Of a DNA stretch of 64,000 bases, positions 1 through 10,680 are shown piece after piece (the first letter of the stretch is position 1; every line of letters starts with the position of its first letter). The notes under the pieces are model-generated. The model did no database searches and had not been told where the DNA came from. It saw nothing but the letters and a program-made list of their open reading frames with translations. Origin of the DNA: Cardinalis cardinalis (lineage: Eukaryota > Chordata > Aves > Passeriformes > Cardinalidae). A program made the position numbers and the translations under genes. Where the stretch lies: positions 5,031,065-5,095,064 of the forward strand of contig JACDOX010000034.1 in assembly GCA_014549065.1 (NCBI GenBank). Reading direction: 5' to 3'.

Positions 1-2867
1 TCTGGAATACAGATAGTTTCTNATCACTTTCACATCAAATGCATCAGTCTCTCATCATGCTTTTTATTTTCCATNTCTTGTGATAGAGCACCTTCACATA
101 ATTACATTGTTGATAATTTTTCATCACTTAAAAGTCAGGACTAAGCACTGTATTTTGAAAGACTGGAGAAAGAGGATTGAACTTAGAANGCAAACACACT
201 AAAGAGATTGAACAAATACAACTCATGACAGATTGTTGATGCAAAAAAACCCAGAGGCAAAAACCAAAGGAAAAGATGCCATTTACTGATTTTAAAAATA
301 TATCAATGAAAGAATAGATACAAAGTCAATTAAGGAAAGCTCGAGTTATGGTTTTAACCTTAAATGGTCCCTGTTTTGCTAGTAGATTTTAAAAGATCCA
401 TTTTGTTTATATCACTCATGTTTTCTGTCCTTGGGCCAAAGAGGAAAATTTTCTTTTAGCACTCAGAGAAATGTTACAGTTTGGAAATGTTACAGTCAGG
501 ATATTAAGAATATTTCTTAAATCCATAGTAATAATCTGGGGACTCTAATACATTCATGTCATTTACATCAAATTGTATATAAACATTTATAATAGACATG
601 TTTTAATATAACATGTTTTTATAAGATATAATTTATAAAACTATGTAAAATGTAAGAACATTTCTGTATTTAAATTATTTATTCTCCTCCACTTTTTTGG
701 CTGGTGACTTCCAATAGCTCAAAACAAGTGTCCTATTCATTTGTTGATTGTATTCTATTAAAAACTGAACTTACACTATTTCAGACCACATTTCTATCTA
801 ATCTCTCTGTTTAGATTTTTAGGCTAACGTTAGCAGATTTGTGGCAGTCTACTTGTCAGAAATATTGCAGAAGTCTTGAGGTTCTAGTTTAACATAGGTT
901 TTTCTGGGAATAAGTCATGCAAAAGAACAGGATGAACAGAACTATGATAAAACAAGGCCANCCAGGCTTCTGTCCCTGCAGCAGAAACTCCCATGTGTTC
1001 CCAAAATGTAACCATGGCATTGGTGTCACCACCAGGTCTTCTCCTTCCTATACATTGCCTCCCTCATCACTCCTGCCACCAGCTGTCACCACTCTGATAA
1101 CTTTGTTCCTACCTCACTTATCTACTTTTCCATGAGCAGTGATAGTATTTTTTTTTAATTTCATGGCAAGGAGAGCCCCACAGCAGGACAAAATGCATTT
1201 TTTTGTTTTGGATTTCCCGGTGTGTGCACTGGCCCTCCAAAGTGAAAATGTAGCTATCATTTTTTAGCCTAAGGATAGCAGAAGTCAAGAGAAACACACC
1301 CTAAAATATCCTTGNAAGATGTGCTATGGCCAGAATTTATAAGGCAGTTTATTTTGAGATTAATTTTAGGGGAGAGTGATTAACAGCTGTAGCAAGCCTC
1401 TGTCTTCTTCCAGGATTGTATNAAGTGAACATCTCCCTGACATGTATCTCTATTTCTAGAACAAACTGCACAATGATCTTAACACTTGTCTTTTGTTTAG
1501 ATGACTCTAATTTAATATCATTTTCTGTGAGAGGTACCTTTTTTCTGTTAAACACTTNACATAGAACTGGGACCTCTGATCAGTGACAGACACCTCGAAG
1601 GATGATCACAGCACCAGCAATTACCAGTAATAACAGAACTAAAAAGATTATCTGACAAAGGAATATTTTAGCCAGAGCTTGTCAAAATCAGCCTGAGAAA
1701 GTCTGTGTCCTTCACTGACATGAATAAATTTGTTTCTTTGGAGTTAGCACAAAGCACNGGGAACCATTTCTCTATGTAGTTCCATGTCTAGTCATGGGAC
1801 TCATCTGCAAATTGTCATTTCAGGTGAACATGAAAATANCTTGTGTAACTTGAGGTTTTACTCTGTGGCAAATCAGTACAGGATTTATTCCACTTTAGTT
1901 TAGACAGCCTTCACACCTTACAGAAGATCCAATTTAATTAAAGTGGTGACATTTTTCATATTCCAGACAGGTTTCACTATTGATTGAATTTATAAANGGC
2001 ATGTAGTAATGTTAAATTTCAGCAATGAAATTTAATTTTCTTTGATTCATTTAAGAAATGGAGAAATCATGAACCTGCAAGGGAATATCTTCCCTTCACT
2101 TCCTGCTGTTTAACATTTCACATCCAAATCAGTGCTTAGCAGGCTTGTGGCTTAAACCTAGTTATTTTTTATTCCATAATAAGTAATAAATTAAAATCTG
2201 ATGATATGTAAGTATAATGTTTGCCTGACAAATCTCCAGTTATGAATTTATTGACAATACTTTAAGTCTTTCAATTCAGAATCATGCTTCCTTTCCCAAG
2301 AATTGGGAACAAGTTATCCCTTTTCAGTCAGTCAGATGTGAAGNACTGGTTTTTTATGATACTGACAGCAGTTTACTCTTTAGACAAGTATCCAGACCCA
2401 AAAAATGTGACAGTCCTCTAGGCTGCCTAGGAAATAATGATCTTACATTTATTACCCTCCAGTAACACACTTTCAGGGAACTTTTGAACTGGGACAATTA
2501 AAGAATATTGGTCCCTTGACAGTTTTAAAGCTAGTTCCTCCTCTGGATCTCATTTAGCTGTGCTGATTGATAGCATTCAAGTACTTGATGCAAAATTCAG
2601 AGTCTAATATTCCATTTCTTTAATGTCTTGCTAATTCACAAACTGTTGGCAATATTTTGAGTAGATTTTACTGTTATGCAGCTTCTGGGTAGAAATGAAT
2701 GTTTCAAAAGGTGGAGGTCTTCTGCCTCAGTCTTTGCTTAATTTTAACATCACAGGGCACCTTCCTTTGCATTTTAGCATTTCTACCCAGAATTGCCAAA
2801 CACGTGGACACCTTCACAGATAACCCTCATACATTGCATCCATTCTTCACCCCACAGTTACATTTAT
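1..2867. other. Upstream intergenic DNA, no gene seen
   Basis: AT-rich sequence with stops in all frames and only short chance ORFs (under 75 codons). I see no splice-flanked exon-like block and no structured RNA. A short direct repeat (GAAATGTTACAGT at 468-480 and 484-496) is the only local structure noted. It lies 7 kb or more upstream of the PGR promoter. In other amniotes the next gene in this direction is TRPC6, but no TRPC6 exon is recognisable here. Confidence 0.6.
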
Positions 2868-3625
2868 CACAGAATAACAGAATGAGTCAAGTTGGAAGGG
2901 ACCACATTGGGTCATCTGATCCANCCTCCTTGTTCAAGCAGGGCCANCCTTAAGCACGTGGCACAGGATTGTGTCCAGATGATTATTGATTATCTCCAGT
3001 GAGGGAGACTCTACAATCCCTCTGGTCAAACTCTTTGAGGGCTCAGTCACCTGCAGAGTACAGAAGTTCTTCCCCTCGTTCAGGTGGAACTTCTGTGCAT
3101 CAGCTTCTGCCTGTTGCCTCTTGTCCTATTGCTTGGTACCACTGAGAAGAGCCTGGTCCATCTTCTGGGCACCCTCTTTCAGATACTTGTATACATTGGT
3201 GAGGTCCCTTCTCAAGTGTCTGTTCTTGAGCTGGAACAGGCCCAGCTCCCTCAGCCNGTCCTTGTAAGGGAGATGCTTACATCAGTTTTTCACTGTCCAC
3301 TAGAGCTGCTCCAGGAGCTCCACGTACTGAGGGGCCCGGAGCTGGACACAGCACTCCAGATNTGCNTCACNAGGGCTGAATAGAGGGGCAGGATCACTTC
3401 CCTTGACCTGCAGAACTGCTCNTCCTGATGCATCCCAGAATCTCACTGGCCTTCTTGGCCACAAGGACNCTGCTGGCTCAGGGACAGCTTGCTGTCCACC
3501 AGGACCCCCAGGTCCCTCTCTGCAGAGCTGCTCTCCAGCAGGTCANCTCCATCCTGCGGTAGTACTGGGGGTTATTCTCTGAAGGTTCAGGACCCCACAT
3601 TTTTCCTTTGTTCTCTGTGAATTAT
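2868..3625 (-). mobile_element. CR1 LINE fragment, 5'-truncated
   Basis: The left end starts with CACAGAATAACAGAATGA, the reverse complement of the CR1 3' terminus, followed by the typical GTTGGAAGGGACC 3' UTR block. The remainder (to about 3625) reads as the antisense of the CR1 ORF2 C-terminal region, including the recognisable segments around 3490-3545. The element is therefore inserted in minus orientation with its 3' end at 2868 and is truncated at its 5' end near 3.6 kb. It carries several Ns and indels, and the + strand ORFs at 2986-3383 are antisense shadows. It is an old, dead copy. Confidence 0.9.
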
Positions 3626-5961
3626 GGAAAAATACTACATTGCCACACCTTGCCTTTAACAAGTGGTTATGAAAAACTGGTAATTCAGAGCAGATTGTGA
3701 ATATTTCAAGGCTGAAGAGTCATCTTCAAAATTTCATGGGACAACCAAATTCCTGGTGGACAATTAGACTGTAAGTAGAAACAGGAAGAAAAGCTGAGGA
3801 ATATAATAATTTGATGGAAAATTAATCCTTGCTAAGGTACCTTGAATTTACATAGGAAGGATGTCTCTTATGAAATTAAAGTTGGCAGCAAAGGCTGGAC
3901 CAAAATAAAAGAAAATTATTCCTACTTCCACTTATGGNGTGACTCAACTTCAAGATTGCTTTTATTTCAATCAGCTTTTGAACTCTTAAGAAAGTGCCAT
4001 AGTTATGTTCAACCCTCTTTTATCTCTGTATTAAAAAGCATTTTCACATAAATTTGGATCACCAAACTTACTTGTGTATTTCCTAAGGCCTTATCCAATT
4101 GTTACCTTCTTTTCTATGATTACTTAGGATGCACAATTCAATCAGGATATTGGTTTTAATACTTCTGAAGATCTACTGACTACTTCTTTCAGAATTTCAG
4201 AGATGCTAACAGCTGTTTAGTATCACTGGTTGCAACTGCCTACTCTCCAGCCAGCAAACAAGGCTTGCTGCAACATTACAAATATTATACTGCTGGGAGG
4301 GGAGTAATACAATGTCATCTTGTTCCACCCAGCAGCACTGGGTTCAATCATCTTTATACAGCCACTTAACATATTTATATAAAACATGTATTTCATATAT
4401 AAAGATAATTTAATATCATATTTTATATAAAGCAACGTTTATTTCTTTTTCCTGAGGCTACACTGGAACAAAACCACTTTGAGGAAGATGGTGGGTTTGG
4501 GTAAAAGTTCGCCAGATAGACCTTGAGGGAAGCATAGCATGTGCACTTTGACACCTCAAGGTGATGCATTCATTGATAAAATATTTGAGTTTTTGAGGAT
4601 ATCATCCAGAAANCAAGGACATTCTCTGTGGGGCATTAAAGCAGAAAGCTTATTTTTGTCTTTTTTTTTTCACTCTTCATATTCCTGCTTATTTACTCAC
4701 CAACAAGTTTATTATATTCTGCATTTCAGTGAGCATTAGCCAAAACACAAACAGACAGAGAACAATAAGTAAAATATACGACTCCTGTAGCAGAAAGAGC
4801 TACCACTTTCATGACTGTGACTCAATACCCGTCTGTTTCCTCCCTTTAGACAATTCATAAAGATAAAACTGTCTCACAGTCCACTGCACCTTCCATATTG
4901 CTATTATCCCTGTGGGAACTTTAGCACCTGAGAGCAAAAAATTATGTAACATGCACTGTGATTAACTTCCTTTCCCTCACCTCCTTTTACAGCTCTATTG
5001 CTTACCTTCTTTGCCATATACCTCGCTGTTTGCCAATGCCTTTTGCACTTACAATATGTTTTAGTACACCCTTGCATTTAGTAAACCAATAGTTTTGATA
5101 GCTTTTAGTAAATCTGATGGTTTAGCTTAAGCTAACAAAACACCTGATAACAGACCACAGAGGTTAATTACATTGGGACATGCCCTTGTTTAGAGGAAAT
5201 GNAAGTATGCTTACTGTGCAGTTTCTGAGACTATGACTTTAAAAAATGCACATTGATAGTAGGGCACATTGATACTGCATTTTAAGGATTTAGGACTCCA
5301 TTCATACCTCTTCATTTAGGCATCAACACTGCACTGCCAAAAATCATGGCTCTTTGAGTGCTTCAGATCAAAGAAGTCCTTTATGTCTTTAATAAGACAC
5401 AAAGTGCCTGAAGAGATCCAGAAAAATGGTACCTACAGACATCTATGACTCATACCTGACTATGGAAGCCTAATCACCCGGTTCAGATGTGAACAGTTAC
5501 CATCAAATCATATTTCTGATGCTGAGTGCTTCCATGACTTAGCTGCTACTCCAAAATCATGATCTCTGANAAGAGCATGTTTAATCTCTGCTGGCACCCT
5601 AATGAAAGTGAAATTCAGCCTAATAACTGGGGGTCTAAATTTTTACAGAATAGGGATGAAACCATGGAAAGAAATGTCTCCAAAAATTGTAACATAACAA
5701 GAATGTGCTGTTATTCACATGACAGTATTATATTTTTATTTTCTACACTACATGCTGAAATGTGAGACTTTTCATACAATTATGGAAGTCTACCTTTTTA
5801 AAATAAAAATGTTACTTCTGTGATAGAAGCAAAAGCCTCTATGTCTCTCCTTATGCAAGCTGNTTTTTAGTTTTGGCCATTATTGGAACTAAATACCAAT
5901 ATTGCCAGATGGAACGTGTCTGGGCTCATCTGGCCCTTGCTGCTTGACCAGAGGTGGCAGC
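3626..5961. other. Intergenic DNA, no gene seen
   Basis: AT-rich non-repetitive sequence. ORFs are short and lack exon-like flanks. Nothing recognisable as an RNA gene or regulatory element was found. Confidence 0.55.
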
Positions 5962-6468
5962 TGTGGTGGTTTCACCTCAGAGACACCTTTGGCTGGCTGG
6001 ATGTTGCAGCTGGGTGCGTGGGACAAGTCCAGGCATGCAGGAGCTCAGGTTTACCTCTGGCAGAAAGGCTTCAAGGCAAGGTGCAGGAAAAGGAGTCGAG
6101 TTCTGCTGGAGGGTTTTGATCCAGAGCTTTATTCCTGGCACACAGGCCTCTGAATGCAGCAACAGCTCCAACAGATCCCATGAACCNCGTGGCTGCTGTG
6201 TCTTTTAACCGCAGGGAGAGGGGGACGGAAGGGGTAGGGATCCCACCAACCAGGTAAGGGAGGGGAAGTCTCAGGGGACAAATGGATGGCCCAANGTCCC
6301 CAGGACTGAGAAGCATCTTTTGAACTCTGCCAATCACTCCACGCCCTTGCTGGAATGCCAAGATTGACGGACAGCACTTAGCAGGGGGCAAGGGGAGGGG
6401 AAGGGAGAGGNTNTTGGCACACCTGGGGATGAACAAGGACGGACAGGCTATTACATCACACCGCAACA
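5962..6468 (-). mobile_element. Candidate solo LTR of an endogenous retrovirus
   Basis: A roughly 507-bp GC-rich block stands out from AT-rich surroundings. Read on the - strand it starts TGTTGCGGTGTGATG (6468 downward) and ends ACCACCACA (5962), i.e. TG...CA termini. It contains a polyadenylation signal AATAAA at complement(6128-6133), about 165 bp before its 3' end, as expected for a U3-R-U5 arrangement. No internal gag/pol/env sequence flanks it, so it would be a solo LTR. The adjoining six bases (GGCAGC left, GGCCTT right) do not form a clean target-site duplication, so the exact edges are uncertain. The ORFs on both strands here are chance products of the base composition. Confidence 0.55.
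6128..6133 (-). promoter_or_regulatory. Polyadenylation signal inside candidate LTR
   Basis: AATAAA read on the - strand (TTTATT on +), followed by GCTCTGG. It sits where the R region of an LTR would carry its poly(A) signal. Confidence 0.45.
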
Positions 6469-7698
6469 GGCCTTGAGCTCATAAGCTGTTTGAAGCAGTC
6501 TCTCCTCCTCTATGTTTATAAGAAGTGAATCACATTTTTGGTTGTACTATATCCTGCACAATGATGGTACAAAACTGTGACNCACTGATTAACTGAAAAA
6601 AAACAAACCAGTATTTTTAACTTCTAAGTTCTGTTCTCCAACAGGCTGTGCAGAACANTGTCATAAGAAAGGTCTGTATGGGCTAAGACACAAATTCAGT
6701 GTAATTAATCCGCCATTTTCCAGAGTNAAACACTAGCTCACTCACTGTTTATATGGAGCAATCTCGACATACAAATGGAACACTTTAGTGTGAGAAAAGG
6801 AACTTAGATCTTTTTGACCTTCAGCCCATACTTCAAGATATTTTTAAGAATAAGTCATCATAGAAAAAGTATGTGATTTTGATATTTGCTCTGTTTGAGG
6901 ATGCTGTGTATTTGTCTTGTTTCTCAAACAACACTGTCTTTTTATTTCAGCCAAAACCATCAGAAATATTTCAAAGGGTCTGTCAAAAAAAATTGCTATT
7001 TAAAAGTGTACAGTTGAATGGCTGAATGGTCAGACTCAGGAACTACTTAAAATACTCAGGAACTACTTTAAAAATTAAGTACAAATCTAGAGCATTACAG
7101 TGGGAGTTATCAGTACAATTCTATTGCTATTCTTGTTGNCATTTTATACAAGAATTGTGCTGAAAAGCAACACAGATGAGAAATTTTGTTCAGTGCACCT
7201 TTTATTCATCCACACTCCTCNAACAGAGCAAGAAAATAGACACAACTTGTTCGAGCTCTCAAATATATTTTCACATCCTCACAGAATTTTAAAAAATGCA
7301 AGAGTATCAATCAAACTCACTAGTGCTTTACTTATTGGTTCAAAATAGGTCTGTACATAAGTACTTTCATACAGTTTGCTCTTTGAAAATTCTATGTTCA
7401 GTAAAATATTACTGAATATTAAAAAAATGTCATTTTTAGGTCTGAATTGAAAAGATCAGTTTCAATTTTAATGGCTTTCAAATTAAAACTAGTCATAGAT
7501 ATGCCATATGCTTTTCTTTAATGTTGATTGACATACCAACAAAGTGAATAAATGAAAATTAAGAAATTACAACAGTAGAGTGCTTAAAAAATTGAGGACA
7601 TATTTTGAAATGTTCTTATTGAAAAACCTGTGGTACCACAGCAATATCAGTGAAAGCTTCCAAATGATGTGAGAAAATCTAAGAGCAAAAGAAACTAA
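6469..7698. other. Intergenic DNA, no gene seen
   Basis: AT-rich sequence. The only structure noticed is a perfect 15-base core repeated in tandem at 7034-7073 (described separately). No exon or RNA gene is supported. Confidence 0.5.
7034..7073. repeat. Tandem duplication, 20-bp unit x 2
   Basis: Unit ACTCAGGAACTACTTAAAAT (7034-7053) is followed at once by ACTCAGGAACTACTTTAAAA (7054-7073). The copies differ only in the A/T run at the end. It looks like a replication-slippage type duplication. Confidence 0.85.
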
Positions 7699-7834
7699 TC
7701 ACAGAACACCTTGGGTTGGAAGGGACCTTAAAGACCACCTAATTCCAAATGCCCTCTCAGGGNCAGNGACACCTNTCACTAGATCACATTGNTCAATGTC
7801 CCACTATTAACCTTGAACACTTCCAGATATGGGC
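7699..7834 (-). mobile_element. CR1 LINE 3' fragment
   Basis: Starts TCACAGAACACCTTGGGTTG and continues GAAGGGACCTTAAAGACCACC, the reverse complement of the CR1 3' UTR. It ends around CTTGAACACTTCCAGATATG. About 135 bp survive, in minus orientation, with several Ns. Confidence 0.85.
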
Positions 7835-9929
7835 ACAAGGGTTATGGACAGAATAATGTAAAGAAAACAGCAAAAGTTTCCAGCGAAAGTTCATAGAAAT
7901 CATGTGAAGCCAATATAAATTAAAGTCCACTCACTCAGGTCCAATGAATTTCTTAAGGATATAGAACCCCAAATATTTTNCCTAAGCAATGAAAACTCAG
8001 CACAATTGCTTTTGCCATTAAAGATTTGAGTACATTTGTCAGGTCATAAAAATGAAATTAGGAAGCACAGCAGAAAACCTGGACAATATTTAAATGCTAA
8101 CATTTAGAAAAATAATGCAAGTAGTAAGTATTTATATTTCTGGTAAATAGGTAGGTGTTTACAGTCTCATAGCCTTGTTGGTGTAGAATTTTAATGGANA
8201 AGTCATGAGCAGTAGTGAGTGGAAACTGCTCAGTATTGCTTTCCTTTCAGGACCCTCTATTTAGGCCATCTCTGGCTCTTTACCTCTCCTAGTCCAGAAG
8301 CAGTAGGAAGGGGGGAAGTCACTGTAAGGAAACATGTCTTTGGAGCACACTTTTGTAAAGATGCAGGCCATGAATGCTGTGTGTATATGGGGAAGTGGAA
8401 ATGAGAAAGCAAGGCAGTGGCAATAAAAAGGCATGACAACCAGCTGACTAAGCATGCAACATAAGGGGAAAACNAAAACAAGCATGGAGATGAACAGTAC
8501 TGGAGATGAACTTCTCTCTCCACTGAGAAAACACAGGTTTGGGAGCACTTTTGTAGCATGTGGAATAGAAACTCATTAGTCATTGAAGCACTTCACATTA
8601 TTTTAATGTCATGTCATTACAGAACTGGACAGCGCCTCTTAAATACTTCTTTTAACATTGGTTCCACTGATAGATTTTGTGAAAACATCTTCAACTCCTG
8701 GTACTTGCTGGCCAAACAGTTCTTTCCCAAGCAACATCAAGAGAGTGAAACACTGCTGTTCAAGAAATATTCCTATACTCAACAAGTGTACTTGAAAGTG
8801 CATCATTCTGTTGAGCCTCCTAAATGCGTATAGAGGTGCCCACAATAACATCTGAGTTTTAAAATGCCGCTAATTATCATATTGCCACAATTCTTTTGAA
8901 TACCAAAAAAAAAAAANATTTTCTTCTGTTTATTCTTAAAGGAATAAAAAAGCAGAGTCACAAAGCAGTCTATAAGCCAGTAGTGTTTTGACAAGAATAA
9001 TGTAGAAAGTACACACCACATTGAATAAGGTTTGTGTGAAGCTGCTGCCTCTATAAACTTGCCTTATATGATTTAATAAAACTAAAATAATTTCCAACAG
9101 TTATGTTTATCTCCCTGAGAAGCTGTCNTTTTCAGCTGGAAGATGTTTGGAAAGTAAAACAACAAAAGCAACTATTCTGTGGTGATCACAGTGGTTTGTT
9201 TTTGTTGTTTTTTGTTTTTTTTTTTCTTGAAAGAAAGCTGTGTTTCCTTTCAAAACAGCATGTTACACCTACAGGGNATAACCAAGGATTTAGCAGCACT
9301 TTATTTATCCAAAAATATACTGATTCTGCTTAAAGTCAGGAGGACTACTCCTGCACCAATTTATTCTCTGTATCTTTCAACTCAAATTTCTTTCTTCAGA
9401 TTTCTATATAATGAAAAGTATATTAAAGGTTGCATTGGTTTTTTGGGGATTTTTTCCCCACATTAGTAGCTGTCTTATTGAGTCGAGTGGGTTCTGCCAC
9501 AAAGCCAGCATTTTCCACAAAATGCCAGCAATTAGCTGGTGACAGCTTCCTGGTGAGAACTAACCTGGGCTGAATTGCAACCTGCTACATGCAGGCTGGC
9601 CAGCCAGTCCTTTTAAAATATCCTCTCATTTCCCCGACAGAGAAATTAAAATTTAGAAGAAATGAATACCCCACTTTCCAAATCTTTTGCCAAAAAGACG
9701 TTGTGATTCTTGGTGTAAAGGATGCTTTGACGTCCTGTAATGGCACATACAGAACTTTACAATGCTTTGGTTTTCGTGCTACTGTTAAACGGATCTTGTA
9801 TCAGGAGGGGTTTTGGAACAGAGCTTAATCACGAAAAACTACATTGAACGTCTGAAGGGGACAGTGAAAAACAGACAAAAGGGAGCCGTCGCTGCAAAAC
9901 TACATAAGTAAAGCTTGTCTTTCTGCTCT
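7835..9929. other. PGR upstream flank, no gene seen
   Basis: AT-rich sequence up to the edge of the CpG island. ORFs here (for example 8558-8833 and 9589-9828) show no recognisable protein family and no splice context. I treat them as chance. The last few hundred bases may contain distal promoter elements of PGR, but none can be named with confidence. Confidence 0.5.
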
Positions 9930-10558
9930 CCAAAGCAGCGATCTACCCAGAGGCTTGTGCCCTCTGCTCAGTGCAGAGGCGCACTTCTTGGGAAAGTGAA
10001 GCGAGAGGACGGAGCAGCGGCACAAAAAGTGGAGGAAAGGAATGAGAAGACAGGGAGATGGGTCAGGAGAAGCCAAAAAGCGCTGACCTAAGGCACAGGG
10101 CGCCGGATGCGATGGGAAAGGGATGCGGGCACGGCGAGCNATGGGAGGAGGACAGGCGGAGCGGAGGAGGAGCCGATGGAAGTGCCGCTGGAGGAGCAGC
10201 GGTTCCCAGAGGCAGNGCGGAGCTCTGGGACCGGGAGGCGGCAGCCCGCGCCCCGCAGCGCAGACCCTCGGTAAGGGACGAGGCTGGAGGCGAGGAGGGG
10301 CGGGGAGGGAGGGACGGGCGAGGGGCGTGGAGCCCGCGGCCAGCCCGTCCGGGTGGTGGGAAACACTCGGGGGACGAGCGGAGCGCGGAGTCAGCCTGTC
10401 CGCCGCCGCCAGAGCCTGGCAGGCACCCTCCTTTCCTGCACGCCTCTCGCACACGCTCCCATCGTTTTTCCTCTCCAGGCTGCACCGCCCCCGGCTCCGA
10501 GTCACCCCCGTCCCGGCGGCGGGGCCCGGGGCAGAGCCGTCCCCCCGAGGGCAGCGCC

Positions 10559-10564
10559 ATGTGA
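10559..10564 (+). promoter_or_regulatory. Minimal uORF: AUG followed directly by UGA
   Basis: In GCAGCGCCATGTGAGCGG an ATG is followed at once by TGA. It lies 116 nt before the PR-B start codon in what should be the PGR 5' UTR. The context GCGCC before the ATG is reasonable (C at -3). Start-stop elements of this kind are known in other mRNAs to hold initiating ribosomes and lower downstream initiation. Function here is inferred. Confidence 0.6.
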
Positions 10565-10579
10565 GCGGGCACGTCCAGG

Positions 10580-10585
10580 ATGTAA
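10580..10585 (+). promoter_or_regulatory. Second minimal uORF: AUG followed directly by UAA
   Basis: In TCCAGGATGTAAGGAGC an ATG is followed at once by TAA, 21 nt after the first start-stop element and 95 nt before the PR-B start. It has a G at -3 (C-A-G-G-ATG gives A/G-rich context), a better context than the first. The same bases also form a splice-donor-like GTAAGG, which is an alternative reading. Confidence 0.55.
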
Positions 10586-10680
10586 GGAGCCGTCCGGCTG
10601 CTCGCACCCCGCCGCTGCCCGGCTGCCCCGCTCTGTCGCTGCCGGAGACTCGCCGGCGTCCGTCGCTGCCCCGGGCCAGC

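Noticed and set aside
6071..6466. 131-codon - strand ORF
   Set aside because: Lies within the LTR candidate; Pro/Leu-rich, no viral or cellular domain, interrupted by Ns.
10123..10680. In-frame extension of the PGR reading frame upstream of MTEVK, giving a possible 186-residue longer protein
   Set aside because: The extension is low-complexity, GC-driven and unlike any receptor N-terminus; the avian PR-B start is at 10681 and the frame stays open because stops are rare in CpG-island DNA.
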